Virus record (IMG/VR): IMGVR_UViG_3300018481_000730
Coordinates: 1-26,783 of that record
From: a virus
Reading direction: 5' to 3' (one strand)
Length of the DNA stretch: 26,783 nt
The stretch's first letter is position 1; each line of letters starts with the position of its first letter. Below are positions 1 through 7,211 of this stretch, piece by piece. Position numbers and translations under genes: made by a program. The notes under the pieces were generated by a model, which saw nothing but the letters and a program-made list of their open reading frames with translations, had not been told where the DNA came from and made no database searches.

Positions 1-53
1 GCAACGGTCACGCAAGTCGTATCCCGTGCATGCCGTAGGGGATTCTGTACCAC

Positions 54-1556
54 TTGCGGAAGGCTGCCCGTTGCAGTTTCGAGTCAGTCAACAGTGGCGG
101 GCGCGTGGAATTTGACGCCTCTTTTGAAGACGCGGTTCTGAGCGAGTCGCTGCGCAACGAGTCGTTCTTGAAGCGGGCCGCTCGTGTGTGCCAGCAACAT
201 CACTTTGCGACGAAAGAGCGGGCGTGGTTGTGGACGGTCATTCATGAGAATTGGACGAAGTATCACGAACGAACGTCGGGCAAGATCGTTGCTTCGCGCG
301 CTCGACGCGACTTCGACAAGGTCGAGAAGCGGCGCCCCTATCTGCTACTCGCGAGAAAGGTGTTTCGGACCCGCGCGAAAGACCCGCAAGCGGTGCTCGA
401 AGAGCTCGAACGCTTCGTGCGACACGTCGGAGTTCAGCTGGCGATCGAAGAGTCGGCTACCTTGCTCGAAAAGGGCAAGATCGACGAGGCCGAGAAGGCC
501 ATCGCGAAGGCGTCGCGAAGTGTCACGCGTCAGCGTAACTACACGCACATTCGATGGATCGAAGAGTTCAAGGATCGCCAAGCTCAGCGCAAGTACGAGC
601 GCGAGCACCCCGACGAGTTCACGACGATTCCGCTCGGGTTCCCGCGCATTGACAAGACGCTTTCAGGGGGCGGGCGCAAGGGCGAACTTGCGTTGATCAT
701 GGGCACGACGGGCCGTGGAAAGTCGATTTTTCTGACCAATAGCGCGCAAGCATGCGTCGCGCGGGGATACAGGGCGATCTACTTCGGCTTCGAAATGCCT
801 GCCCGGCAAATTGCCGCGCGTCAAGACTCACGTTGGACGGGGCTTCAATACCAGAAGTTCAAGGGCTACGACTTCAAGCCGAGCGAGCTTCGGGCCATTC
901 GGGCGCGCATGAAGAAGGCCCGAAAACAGTTTCGCAATCGTCTGCATATCGTGTCGATGCCCGTGCGGTCGGCGACGATTCAGGATGTGCGCAACGCGAT
1001 CGAAGACATCCGACAGGATCATGGCTTCGAGGCCGATGCCATCTTTCTCGACAGCGCCGATCACCTTCGCGCGCTCGAAGCCTACGGCGGCAACTTCCGG
1101 CTTCAGCAAGCCGAAGTGTATTGGGCCGCCAAGGAGCTCGCCGAAGAAGACGGCTATTTCGTCATGAGCTCGACGCACGCAGGGCGCGAGTGGGCGACCA
1201 AGGTCGCGACCGCTGAAGCGACCTCCGAGGCATACGACAAGAGCCGGATCGCAGATATGGTGATGTCGATCAACGATCCGGCCGAGATGAAGCGCAAGGG
1301 TCGAAAGACCGTGCTAGCGGACGACGACGACTTCGACGACGACGGTGACGAGATTGGCGAGCCTGTCGTGAAGGAAGGCGCGCGCCTGATGGAACTCTAT
1401 CTTGGGAAGTATCGTGACGGCGACTCGCGCTTCATGGTGAACGTCGAGTGTGACTTCGCATGTATGACCATGAAGGAAGTGAAGGAAGGCGGTCAAGATG
1501 ACGATGACGATGACGACGACGAGCGAGACGACGAAGACGAGCTCGACGACGACTGA
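54..1556 (+). CDS. dnaB: DnaB-like replicative DNA helicase with acidic tail
   Basis: Predicted hexameric 5'-3' replicative helicase that would unwind the phage fork and work with the primase two genes downstream. Visible in the 500-residue product: an N-terminal helical region (about 20-170), then a RecA-type core with Walker A GTTGRGKS (217-224), a Walker B-like FLDS (331-334) and a late IADMVMSIN segment typical of DnaB. Two Asp-rich patches follow (422-432 and 481-500), the second forming the extreme C terminus, which is unusual for DnaB. The TTG start at 54 follows a GGGGA (38-42) and an in-frame TAG at 36-38; GTG at 105 is a plausible alternative because the family-like sequence begins there, though 54-104 already shows G/C wobble bias. 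The last 59 bases overlap the methyltransferase gene in another frame. Family call is firm; exact start is not. Confidence 0.9.
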   Translation: MRKAARCSFESVNSGGRVEFDASFEDAVLSESLRNESFLKRAARVCQQHHFATKERAWLWTVIHENWTKYHERTSGKIVASRARRDFDKVEKRRPYLLLARKVFRTRAKDPQAVLEELERFVRHVGVQLAIEESATLLEKGKIDEAEKAIAKASRSVTRQRNYTHIRWIEEFKDRQAQRKYEREHPDEFTTIPLGFPRIDKTLSGGGRKGELALIMGTTGRGKSIFLTNSAQACVARGYRAIYFGFEMPARQIAARQDSRWTGLQYQKFKGYDFKPSELRAIRARMKKARKQFRNRLHIVSMPVRSATIQDVRNAIEDIRQDHGFEADAIFLDSADHLRALEAYGGNFRLQQAEVYWAAKELAEEDGYFVMSSTHAGREWATKVATAEATSEAYDKSRIADMVMSINDPAEMKRKGRKTVLADDDDFDDDGDEIGEPVVKEGARLMELYLGKYRDGDSRFMVNVECDFACMTMKEVKEGGQDDDDDDDDERDDEDELDDD

Positions 1557-2361
1557 CGCGCTTCGTTGGCGCTGGGATTGCGCTTCAGACTGGATTGCGA
1601 CGGTCGACGCGCGCGCGCTCGTGTTCAAGTGCGACGCGTTCGAGGCCATGCGTCTTATGCCCGACGGCGTTGTCGATCTGGTCGTGACCGACCCGCCCTA
1701 TGCGTCGCTAGAAAAGCACCGAGACAGCAAGGCGCGGATTCGGAAGTACGAGCGCGAGAAGGCCGCGGGCGAGCTGACAGGAACGCGCATTCCGCGCCTG
1801 CGCGATTGGTTTCCGATCATGCCCAACGAACGCTTCCCGGAGCTCTTGGCCGAGCTTTACCGGGTCATGGCGCCTGATTCGCATCTATACATTTTCGCCG
1901 ACGACGACACGAGCGATGTCATCCGGGCCGCGGTCGCGGCGATGGCCAAGGAGCGGGGCAAGGACTCGTTCACATGGTGGAAGCGTATCGTCTGGGATAA
2001 GTTGCATCGCGGGCAGGGCTACCACTACCCCAATCAGCACGAGTTCGTCGTGTTCCTGGAAAAGGGGAAGCGGAAGCTGAATCTGCATGCGCACACGTCG
2101 GTGCTCGCGTGTAAGCGAGTGTCGAAGACGTCGCTCGGAGGTCGAGCGCCCGGGCCGACCGAGAAGCCGGTCAGCTTGATCGCGAAGTTGATCGACAACA
2201 GCTCGAAGCCTGACGACCTCGTCTTTGACCCGTTCTGTGGTCGAGGCGCGACGGGCGTGGCGGCCGTCTTCGCGGGCCGTCAGTTTCTCGGCTTCGACGT
2301 TCAGCGGCGGGCCGTGCGGATCACGCGTGCGCGTCTACGTGAAGTCGAAACGGTGACCTAG
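1498..2361 (+). CDS. DNA methyltransferase, beta-class (DPPY)
   Basis: Predicted S-adenosylmethionine-dependent DNA amino-methyltransferase, most likely N6-adenine because the catalytic motif is DPPY (65-68). The order is catalytic motif first, then a C-terminal SAM-binding block: TEKPVSLIAKL (221-231) followed by VFDPFCGRGATG (242-253). This is the beta-class circular order. No restriction endonuclease is adjacent, so it may be an orphan that protects phage DNA or marks it. ATG 1498 has a strong Shine-Dalgarno sequence, AAGGAAGG at 1482-1489, eight bases upstream, which decides the start even though it lies inside the helicase gene. Because the GAC-rich helicase tail is read one frame over, the first 20 residues are almost all Thr, Met and Ser and are probably disordered. 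GTG 1621 is an alternative start without a visible ribosome site. The target sequence cannot be predicted. Confidence 0.9.
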   Translation: MTMTMTTTSETTKTSSTTTDALRWRWDCASDWIATVDARALVFKCDAFEAMRLMPDGVVDLVVTDPPYASLEKHRDSKARIRKYEREKAAGELTGTRIPRLRDWFPIMPNERFPELLAELYRVMAPDSHLYIFADDDTSDVIRAAVAAMAKERGKDSFTWWKRIVWDKLHRGQGYHYPNQHEFVVFLEKGKRKLNLHAHTSVLACKRVSKTSLGGRAPGPTEKPVSLIAKLIDNSSKPDDLVFDPFCGRGATGVAAVFAGRQFLGFDVQRRAVRITRARLREVETVT

Positions 2362-3407
2362 TGCGGTTCGACATTGAAGATTACGTCGAAGGCAACCTGA
2401 CGAAGGTCAAGACTGTACAAGCCGGCAACGGCAACGAGATGACGGCGGTTTGTCCGGCCTGCGATCGATACGGCGGGTTCTACATCAACACAGAGACGGG
2501 CGCCTATGTGTGTTGGAAGTGCGACTTTCGCGCGCACACGGTCGTCGGCTTGGTGGCTCAGGTCGAGGGCATCACGTGGAGCGAGGCGCGCGGGTTCATT
2601 TTCACGCGTTCGGTCAAGCTTCGGCGGAAGCAAGACGTGTTCTCGCTGGCTGATCGGGTGCGGGCGCTCAGGCCGCACGCAATCGTCGAAGACGAGGCGA
2701 CCCCGAACGTCAACGTCGACCTGCCCGACTATTACGTTCAGATATACGACCCGAAGCGCGATCCCGTGTGGCAGGTGCCGCGCTACCTGAAAGAACGCGG
2801 CGTGAAGGCGCGCACGGCGCGCGCGTGGGGCCTTGGGTACTGTCGGAAGGGCAAGTACGGCGACCGGCTGATCATCCCGATTGACTGCCCGGCTGGCGTC
2901 TCATGGACGGCGCGCGCGATGTCTGACGATGTATTCGGACCCAAGTATCTGAATCCGCCCGGGGCAGATCATCGGCGCTTGCTGATCGGCTGGCACGTGT
3001 CTCGGGTGACGGGTGACATCGTGCTCTGTGAAGGTCCGCTCGACGCTGTGCGCCTGTATCAGCACGACCTTCCGGCGCTGGCGCTCGGAGGCAAGGAGCT
3101 ACACGACGAACAGCTCGACATGTTGCGCGCGCTTCCGCCAAGGGCCGCGGTGACGGTCATGCTCGACCCCGAAGAAGAGCTCGCACCGTATAAACTAGCT
3201 GAACGGCTAGCGCTGCATTTCGAGGCCATCTACGTCGCCAAGTTGCCCGCCAAGACCGCCGACGGCCGGAAGCTCGACCCGGGCGAGTCGACCCGGGAAC
3301 AGGCCCACAAGGCCGTTGACGAGGCCGTCTTGTGGACGTCATCGCGGGCGCCGCGCACGGCGGCCTTGATAAGGCAAGCGCGAAAAGCCTGGCAGAAAAG
3401 ACTGTAG
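2361..3407 (+). CDS. DnaG-like primase, zinc ribbon plus TOPRIM
   Basis: Predicted DNA primase laying RNA primers for the phage fork. The 348-residue product has an N-terminal zinc ribbon, CPAC (31-34) and CWKC (51-54), the usual template-recognition module. A central region follows (RYLKERGV, about 141-148; RLIIPI, about 169-174), then a TOPRIM fold with catalytic-type CEGPLDA (223-229) and LDP (268-270). It is shorter than bacterial DnaG (about 580 residues) and lacks an obvious C-terminal helicase-interaction domain, as is common for phage primases. The GTG start shares one base with the methyltransferase stop (TAGTG), implying translational coupling. The helicase-methyltransferase-primase order supports a fork role. 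The family could also be described as a TOPRIM primase-like protein; activity is inferred from motifs. Confidence 0.88.
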   Translation: MRFDIEDYVEGNLTKVKTVQAGNGNEMTAVCPACDRYGGFYINTETGAYVCWKCDFRAHTVVGLVAQVEGITWSEARGFIFTRSVKLRRKQDVFSLADRVRALRPHAIVEDEATPNVNVDLPDYYVQIYDPKRDPVWQVPRYLKERGVKARTARAWGLGYCRKGKYGDRLIIPIDCPAGVSWTARAMSDDVFGPKYLNPPGADHRRLLIGWHVSRVTGDIVLCEGPLDAVRLYQHDLPALALGGKELHDEQLDMLRALPPRAAVTVMLDPEEELAPYKLAERLALHFEAIYVAKLPAKTADGRKLDPGESTREQAHKAVDEAVLWTSSRAPRTAALIRQARKAWQKRL

Positions 3408-3415
3408 GTTGAAGA

Positions 3416-3457
3416 CTATCGGCAAGTGCCGATAGCGGGGTTCAGACACTCACCCCG
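3416..3457 (+). other. Two consecutive hairpins after the primase gene
   Basis: Nine bases after the primase stop is a near-perfect inverted repeat: CTATCGGC (3416-3423), loop AAGT, GCCGATAG (3428-3435). A second stem follows at once: CGGGGT (3436-3441) and ACCCCG (3452-3457). Neither is followed by a T tract, so a classical intrinsic terminator is not shown; the nearest T run is at 3496-3499. They could end or protect the upstream transcript, or the first palindrome could be an operator. The rest of the gap (3458-3620) holds a promoter, a stray TATAAT at 3468-3473 and an untranslated leader. Confidence 0.45.
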
Positions 3458-3500
3458 GTTCAAGCCATATAATTCGAGCCTGTATTCGTCGGGGGTTTTA

Positions 3501-3528
3501 TTGCGGTGTTGAAGCGGCGGTGTAGTAT
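3501..3528 (+). promoter_or_regulatory. Promoter with TTGAAGCG in a 16-bp spacer
   Basis: TTGCGG (3501-3506), a 16-base spacer, then TAGTAT (3523-3528). The spacer carries TTGAAGCG at 3509-3516, six bases before the -10 hexamer. This is the same arrangement, to the base, as the site at 24356. It lies in the only long gap of the window and points at the CobS-like gene. Transcription would begin near 3535 and leave a leader of about 85 bases before ATG 3621. The element is inferred from shared sequence, not measured. Confidence 0.55.
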
Positions 3529-3620
3529 CTATTGCTGTGGAATGTGCACATGACACTTGACCATCGTGACGGCGGCGCGTTATCAAGTGCGCCCCTGTCA
3601 GTTGAAGGATTCAGTCAGTC

Positions 3621-4730
3621 ATGGGAAGCGCACGCCAGCGACACGACGATCGCGGTCGTGAGAAGGTGCAGTGTCGCGATTGCTCGCTGTGGTATCACCG
3701 GCTCGACCTGCACATCGTCTCGCGACACGAGGGGATCGAGCCCTATCGCGTGCGACATCCGGGCGCACCGTTGTTGTCTGAGACGGCGCGACGGAAGGTG
3801 GCTTCGTCGCCCGACGATCGCGCGTTCAAGTTCGGCGTCGCTCGGATGGCCATGCGCGAGTGCGACGAGTACGATCAGCGCTTCGTTCCGATTCACGATG
3901 ACGATTGGACGCTCGGGGAGGTCGAGCGGGAAGCGCTCGACGCGCTGGCGCTGGCCATCGAAGACGACGAAAACGTCCTAATTGTAGGACCGCCCGGGGT
4001 CGGCAAGTCGACGCTCGTCAAGGAGCTTGCGGCGATCACGAACAGCCCCTTGCGACGGCTACCGTTTCGGGGCGACATGCGTGTCAGCGACCTCGTCGGC
4101 GCAAAGACGCTTTCGGTCGACGCGGCGACGGGTCAGTCGGTGACGCAATACGAGCGCGGCCTTTTGCCCGATTCGGCGACGCGGGGTCACTGGTTGTTGG
4201 TCGACGAAATCGACGCGGGGCCGCCCGAAGTGATGTTTACGCTCTTTCCGGTCCTGGAAGCCGATCGGTCGCTCGTGCTGACCTCGGATCGCGGCGGGCA
4301 GGAAGTGACTTTCGATCCGCGGTTTCGCTTCATCGCCACGGCGAACACGTTGGGATGGGGCGACGAGTCGGGGCTGTATGCGGGCACGGCGCCGATGAAC
4401 GAGGCGCTTCTTGATCGCTTTCACACGGTGATAAACCTCACCTACCCCGACAACGACAGCGAGGTGCGACGGCTCGTTCAGGCGTCGGGTATCGCTCTCG
4501 CTACCGCTGAAAAGATGGTCGCGGCGGCGACCAAGATTCGCGAAGCGCAGCAACGCGACGCGATGACTTCGAGCTTTTCGCCCCGACGGCTGGTCATGTG
4601 GGCGAAGAAGGCCGCGCGCATGGGCGACCCTGCCCGGGCCGCCCGCTACACGGTGACGAATCGCCTACCCGTCGAAGAGAGCGCTTTCGTCTCGGGCATC
4701 ATTCAGCGCCACTTCGGCGGCGGCGTATGA
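3621..4730 (+). CDS. CobS-like MoxR-family AAA+ ATPase with N-terminal zinc finger
   Basis: Predicted AAA+ ATPase of the MoxR/CobS group, which partners VWA proteins in metal insertion or protein remodelling. In the 369-residue product, Walker A is GPPGVGKS (123-130), Walker B LLVDEID (192-198), sensor 1 TAN (240-242), arginine finger LLDRF (263-267) and sensor 2 SPRRL (320-324). Residues 18-36 form a Cys2His2 cluster (C18, C21, H31, H36) followed by a GIEPYRVRHPGAPLLSE-type stretch resembling the MucR/Ros zinc-finger fold. The CobT-like gene follows with an ATGA overlap, supporting a two-protein complex. No CobN-like large chelatase subunit is present, so cobalt chelation is unlikely; a phage-specific remodelling job is more plausible but unproven. 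AAGGA lies at 3604-3608, 12 bases before the ATG. Confidence 0.85.
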   Translation: MGSARQRHDDRGREKVQCRDCSLWYHRLDLHIVSRHEGIEPYRVRHPGAPLLSETARRKVASSPDDRAFKFGVARMAMRECDEYDQRFVPIHDDDWTLGEVEREALDALALAIEDDENVLIVGPPGVGKSTLVKELAAITNSPLRRLPFRGDMRVSDLVGAKTLSVDAATGQSVTQYERGLLPDSATRGHWLLVDEIDAGPPEVMFTLFPVLEADRSLVLTSDRGGQEVTFDPRFRFIATANTLGWGDESGLYAGTAPMNEALLDRFHTVINLTYPDNDSEVRRLVQASGIALATAEKMVAAATKIREAQQRDAMTSSFSPRRLVMWAKKAARMGDPARAARYTVTNRLPVEESAFVSGIIQRHFGGGV

Positions 4731-6490
4731 GCCGGGTTTGTGTCGAGTTGTTGGGCCTCGCTGGCCCGTTCACGCGTATTGCGCGGGCGATGTCGTCGGA
4801 GTGGAACGTGCGGATCGTTCCGACGGGCACGAAGTGCGACACTGACGGCGAAGTTATTCGGATTCCGTTCACCGCCGATTATCTGCCCCTTGAAGCGCGA
4901 CAGTTGCTGCATGGCATGCTTGATCATGAAGTGTGTCACGTGTCGGAAGAGCGCCGACACAGGCAGGCGTTCCGAACGACCCCGGTCGAGACGTTGCGCG
5001 CCGAAACTGACCGGCGCGTTCAGCTGCTTTTGAACGTGGCCGAAGACGTGCGGATCGAGAAGCGCTACAGCGCACAATATGTCGGCGTCGCGCAGAATCT
5101 CGCGGCGTTGAACCTGCAAGCCGCAAGCGAATGGGCCGAGAAGCACGACGCGGGATGGTGGTTGTCGTTCGGGGCCGCGCTGATCCTGCGCGCGCACGGG
5201 CTTGACGCTTCGTGGGCTGACGCTGAATTCGGCGAGTATCTGACCTTGTGTGAACCCGAGCTCGCGTGCATGCGCGGGGGCGTCGGCGAATGGTGCGATG
5301 CGTCGCTCGACGTCGCGAAGCGCATTTTCGAGAAGGTGAAGCATCGGCACGAAGAAAAACAACGCGAGAAACAAAGCGGAAAACAACGCGAGAAACAAAG
5401 CGGAAAACAACGCGAGAAACAAAGCGAAACTGACGGCCCGGAAGATCCCGAGCCAGATGGTGAAGCGGGCGGTGAGCGGGCGCCTGTCGATGACGCTGGA
5501 TCGATCGACATGCTCGTCGAGATCCGGGTCGGGCTCGAAAAGCATGTGATCCGCGATGCGACCTTGAATCGTCGGTATATCCCGCACCCGAAGGCGCATG
5601 CGCTCGACGCGGTCGTGTCGGTGATCGGCAACATGGCGGTATACGCTGGCGCGCGTGCCGAAGTGTTGGCACAGATCCGCGTTCTAAGGCAGAAGCAACG
5701 CGCGCTCGTGTCGGCTTGGGCTCGTAGGCGTGTTCGCCCGGGTCTCGAACGCGGCGACGTTGACGAGCACGTTCTTGCCGATGTGCGAGTCGGCGCAACT
5801 GACTTGTTCGCTGAGTTGACGCGCAAGCGTTACCTAAACACGGCGATCACCGGGCTCGTCGATTGCTCGGGGTCGATGGGCGATAACCAGATGTTGGGTA
5901 ACGGGGCGTATTACGCGCTGCGAACGGCGATTGCACTTGCTGAGTCGTGGTCGGCGCTCGGTATCGCGAATGAATGGCTCGGTTTCACGGCGCAGGATTT
6001 TGTGCCGACGGGTATCACGGTCGACGATCTCTCGGGCCCGTATTTCTGTCGACCGCCGCTTCATCATTTCGTCTTCAAGGCGTTCGGTGACTCGATCCGT
6101 GAGTCGCGGGCGGCGTTCGGCGGCATTCGGGGCATAGGTAGTAACGTCGACGGCGAAGCCGTCATGTGGGCCTGGCAACGGCTCGTCGTCCGTCGTGAAG
6201 CGCGGAAGATTCTTGTCGTCATCTGTGACGGCCAACCCGCCACATGGAACGGGTGCGCCGATCAGCAAGAGTATGCCGACGAGGGCGCCTTGCATGCGCA
6301 TCTTCGCGATGTCGTTCGCATGGTGACGAAGTCGGGCGTCGAGGTCATCTGTATCGGCGCGGGCACCGACGACCCTGCACAGTTTTTCAACGCCGACACC
6401 GGCGCGAAGTTCGTTCACGTGCGCAGCGTGTCGACGCTGGCGCTCGACGTGTTCCGAATCATGAAGCAACGCGTAACCGATCTGACATAG
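4727..6490 (+). CDS. CobT-like protein, HExxH motif plus VWA domain
   Basis: Predicted partner of the upstream AAA+ ATPase. The 587-residue product starts with a metallopeptidase-like region containing HEVCH (57-61) and a later NVAEDVRIE segment (103-111) that could give the third metal ligand. A charged linker follows (about 205-250) with three copies of an eight-residue Lys/Gln repeat, then a VWA domain with a complete MIDAS DCSGS (379-383). SNVDGEAVMWAWQRL (472-486) and ILVVICDG (495-502) closely match the C-terminal pattern of aerobic cobaltochelatase subunit CobT. The start was set at ATG 4727 because it overlaps the CobS-like stop as ATGA; a 43-codon longer reading frame exists but lies inside the upstream gene. 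Whether the HExxH site cleaves peptides is unknown. Family similarity is strong; the function in a phage is not established. Confidence 0.82.
   Translation: MSRVCVELLGLAGPFTRIARAMSSEWNVRIVPTGTKCDTDGEVIRIPFTADYLPLEARQLLHGMLDHEVCHVSEERRHRQAFRTTPVETLRAETDRRVQLLLNVAEDVRIEKRYSAQYVGVAQNLAALNLQAASEWAEKHDAGWWLSFGAALILRAHGLDASWADAEFGEYLTLCEPELACMRGGVGEWCDASLDVAKRIFEKVKHRHEEKQREKQSGKQREKQSGKQREKQSETDGPEDPEPDGEAGGERAPVDDAGSIDMLVEIRVGLEKHVIRDATLNRRYIPHPKAHALDAVVSVIGNMAVYAGARAEVLAQIRVLRQKQRALVSAWARRRVRPGLERGDVDEHVLADVRVGATDLFAELTRKRYLNTAITGLVDCSGSMGDNQMLGNGAYYALRTAIALAESWSALGIANEWLGFTAQDFVPTGITVDDLSGPYFCRPPLHHFVFKAFGDSIRESRAAFGGIRGIGSNVDGEAVMWAWQRLVVRREARKILVVICDGQPATWNGCADQQEYADEGALHAHLRDVVRMVTKSGVEVICIGAGTDDPAQFFNADTGAKFVHVRSVSTLALDVFRIMKQRVTDLT
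5354..5425 (+). repeat. 24-bp tandem repeat, three copies, inside the CobT-like gene
   Basis: Three head-to-tail 24-base units at 5354-5377, 5378-5401 and 5402-5425, the second and third identical and the first differing at one base. They keep the reading frame and encode EKQREKQS then GKQREKQS twice. A-rich composition contrasts with the surrounding GC-rich gene. The array sits exactly in the linker between the HExxH and VWA domains, so copy-number change would alter linker length without destroying either domain. Confidence 0.9.
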
Positions 6491-6503
6491 GGGCTCGGCT
6501 CTC

Positions 6504-7211
6504 ATGGACGACCATCACGACGCAATTTACAAAGCGGTTGAAGTGATGGTGCGGCCGATCCTTCAGTCGAACGCACGGAAGTTCGCGCGACAGCTCGGCA
6601 TGTCCTATGCCGAAGCGATCCAAGAAGCGCGCTTCGGGCTCTTGCTCGCGTTGCGAAAATACGACTACAACGACAGTCGTGGCGGGATTTTCAACTTCGC
6701 GAAGATTGCGGTGCGCAGGCACTTTTTGAAGGTGTGGGCAGTGCAACGGGCACAGGCGCGGCGGCCGCACGTGTTCGTCGTCGCGGAAGACGGCAAGCGA
6801 AAGACGCTTTCGTTGCCATTCGTGGAACCGAGCACGACTCAGCCGGTCAGCGACTTCATGGATTCCTTCGAGGGGACGCTCAGCGCGCCCGATGCGCCGC
6901 TCGTCGAGGCCGATGCGAACCAGACGGCGACGGCGTTTCAAACGGCGCTTGAAGGCGAGCTCAGCGAGCGCGATCGACAGGTGCTTCGCTGCAAGTTCGA
7001 TCCGCCCCGGGGCCTGCGAATGCTCATGCTCGACGAACTTGCCGACGAGCCGACGATTCCGCTGATCGGCCGATATTTGGGCCTGTCGAAGAACGAGGTC
7101 GATTGGGCCGTTCGGCGCATTCGGGACGCGGCGATCGAGCTGATTGGGCGCGATTTCAGCGACCTGACCGACCTCGCGATAGTTCGGGCGTATGTGGAAA
7201 GGCGGCCGTGA
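6504..7211 (+). CDS. Divergent sigma-70-like factor
   Basis: Probable phage transcription initiation factor. The 235-residue product has a region resembling sigma region 2: AEAIQEARFGLLLALRKYD (36-54), followed by FNFAKIAVRRHFLKVW (63-78), which parallels the core-binding and -10-recognition helices. A C-terminal segment, LSERDRQVLRCKF (153-165) through LGLSKNEVDWAVRRIRDAA (192-210), resembles region 4 with its helix-turn-helix. The middle is not recognisable. ATG 6504 follows the CobT-like stop by 13 bases with a GGGG upstream, and the gene ends in a GTGA overlap with its neighbour. It could recognise the phage promoters that share TTGAAGC. An alternative is a sigma-like DNA-binding protein that no longer binds RNA polymerase. 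Confidence 0.65.
   Translation: MDDHHDAIYKAVEVMVRPILQSNARKFARQLGMSYAEAIQEARFGLLLALRKYDYNDSRGGIFNFAKIAVRRHFLKVWAVQRAQARRPHVFVVAEDGKRKTLSLPFVEPSTTQPVSDFMDSFEGTLSAPDAPLVEADANQTATAFQTALEGELSERDRQVLRCKFDPPRGLRMLMLDELADEPTIPLIGRYLGLSKNEVDWAVRRIRDAAIELIGRDFSDLTDLAIVRAYVERRP

Noticed and set aside
2-115. Possible tail of an upstream gene in frame 2
   Set aside because: Open to 115 but with mixed wobble composition, unlike the G/C-biased helicase frame over the same bases; too short to support.
3468-3473. TATAAT as a separate promoter
   Set aside because: A perfect -10 hexamer, but no acceptable -35 lies 15-19 bases upstream; kept only as a note in the gap.
3436-3481. tRNA-like piece (GGTTCAA with nearby stems)
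   Set aside because: No acceptor stem, anticodon arm or consistent cloverleaf could be drawn.
4598-4726. Longer start for the CobT-like gene
   Set aside because: The added residues overlap the sensor-2 region of the CobS-like gene and are Arg-rich shadow sequence; ATG 4727 gives the usual ATGA overlap.
5354-5425. Repeat array as an iteron origin or CRISPR
   Set aside because: Units are directly adjacent without spacers and keep the coding frame, so they are a protein repeat.
4703-5599. Long minus-strand reading frame (298 codons) opposite the CobT-like gene
   Set aside because: It lies entirely antisense to a gene with clear motifs and is explained by GC-rich codon bias; the product is low-complexity where the repeat is.
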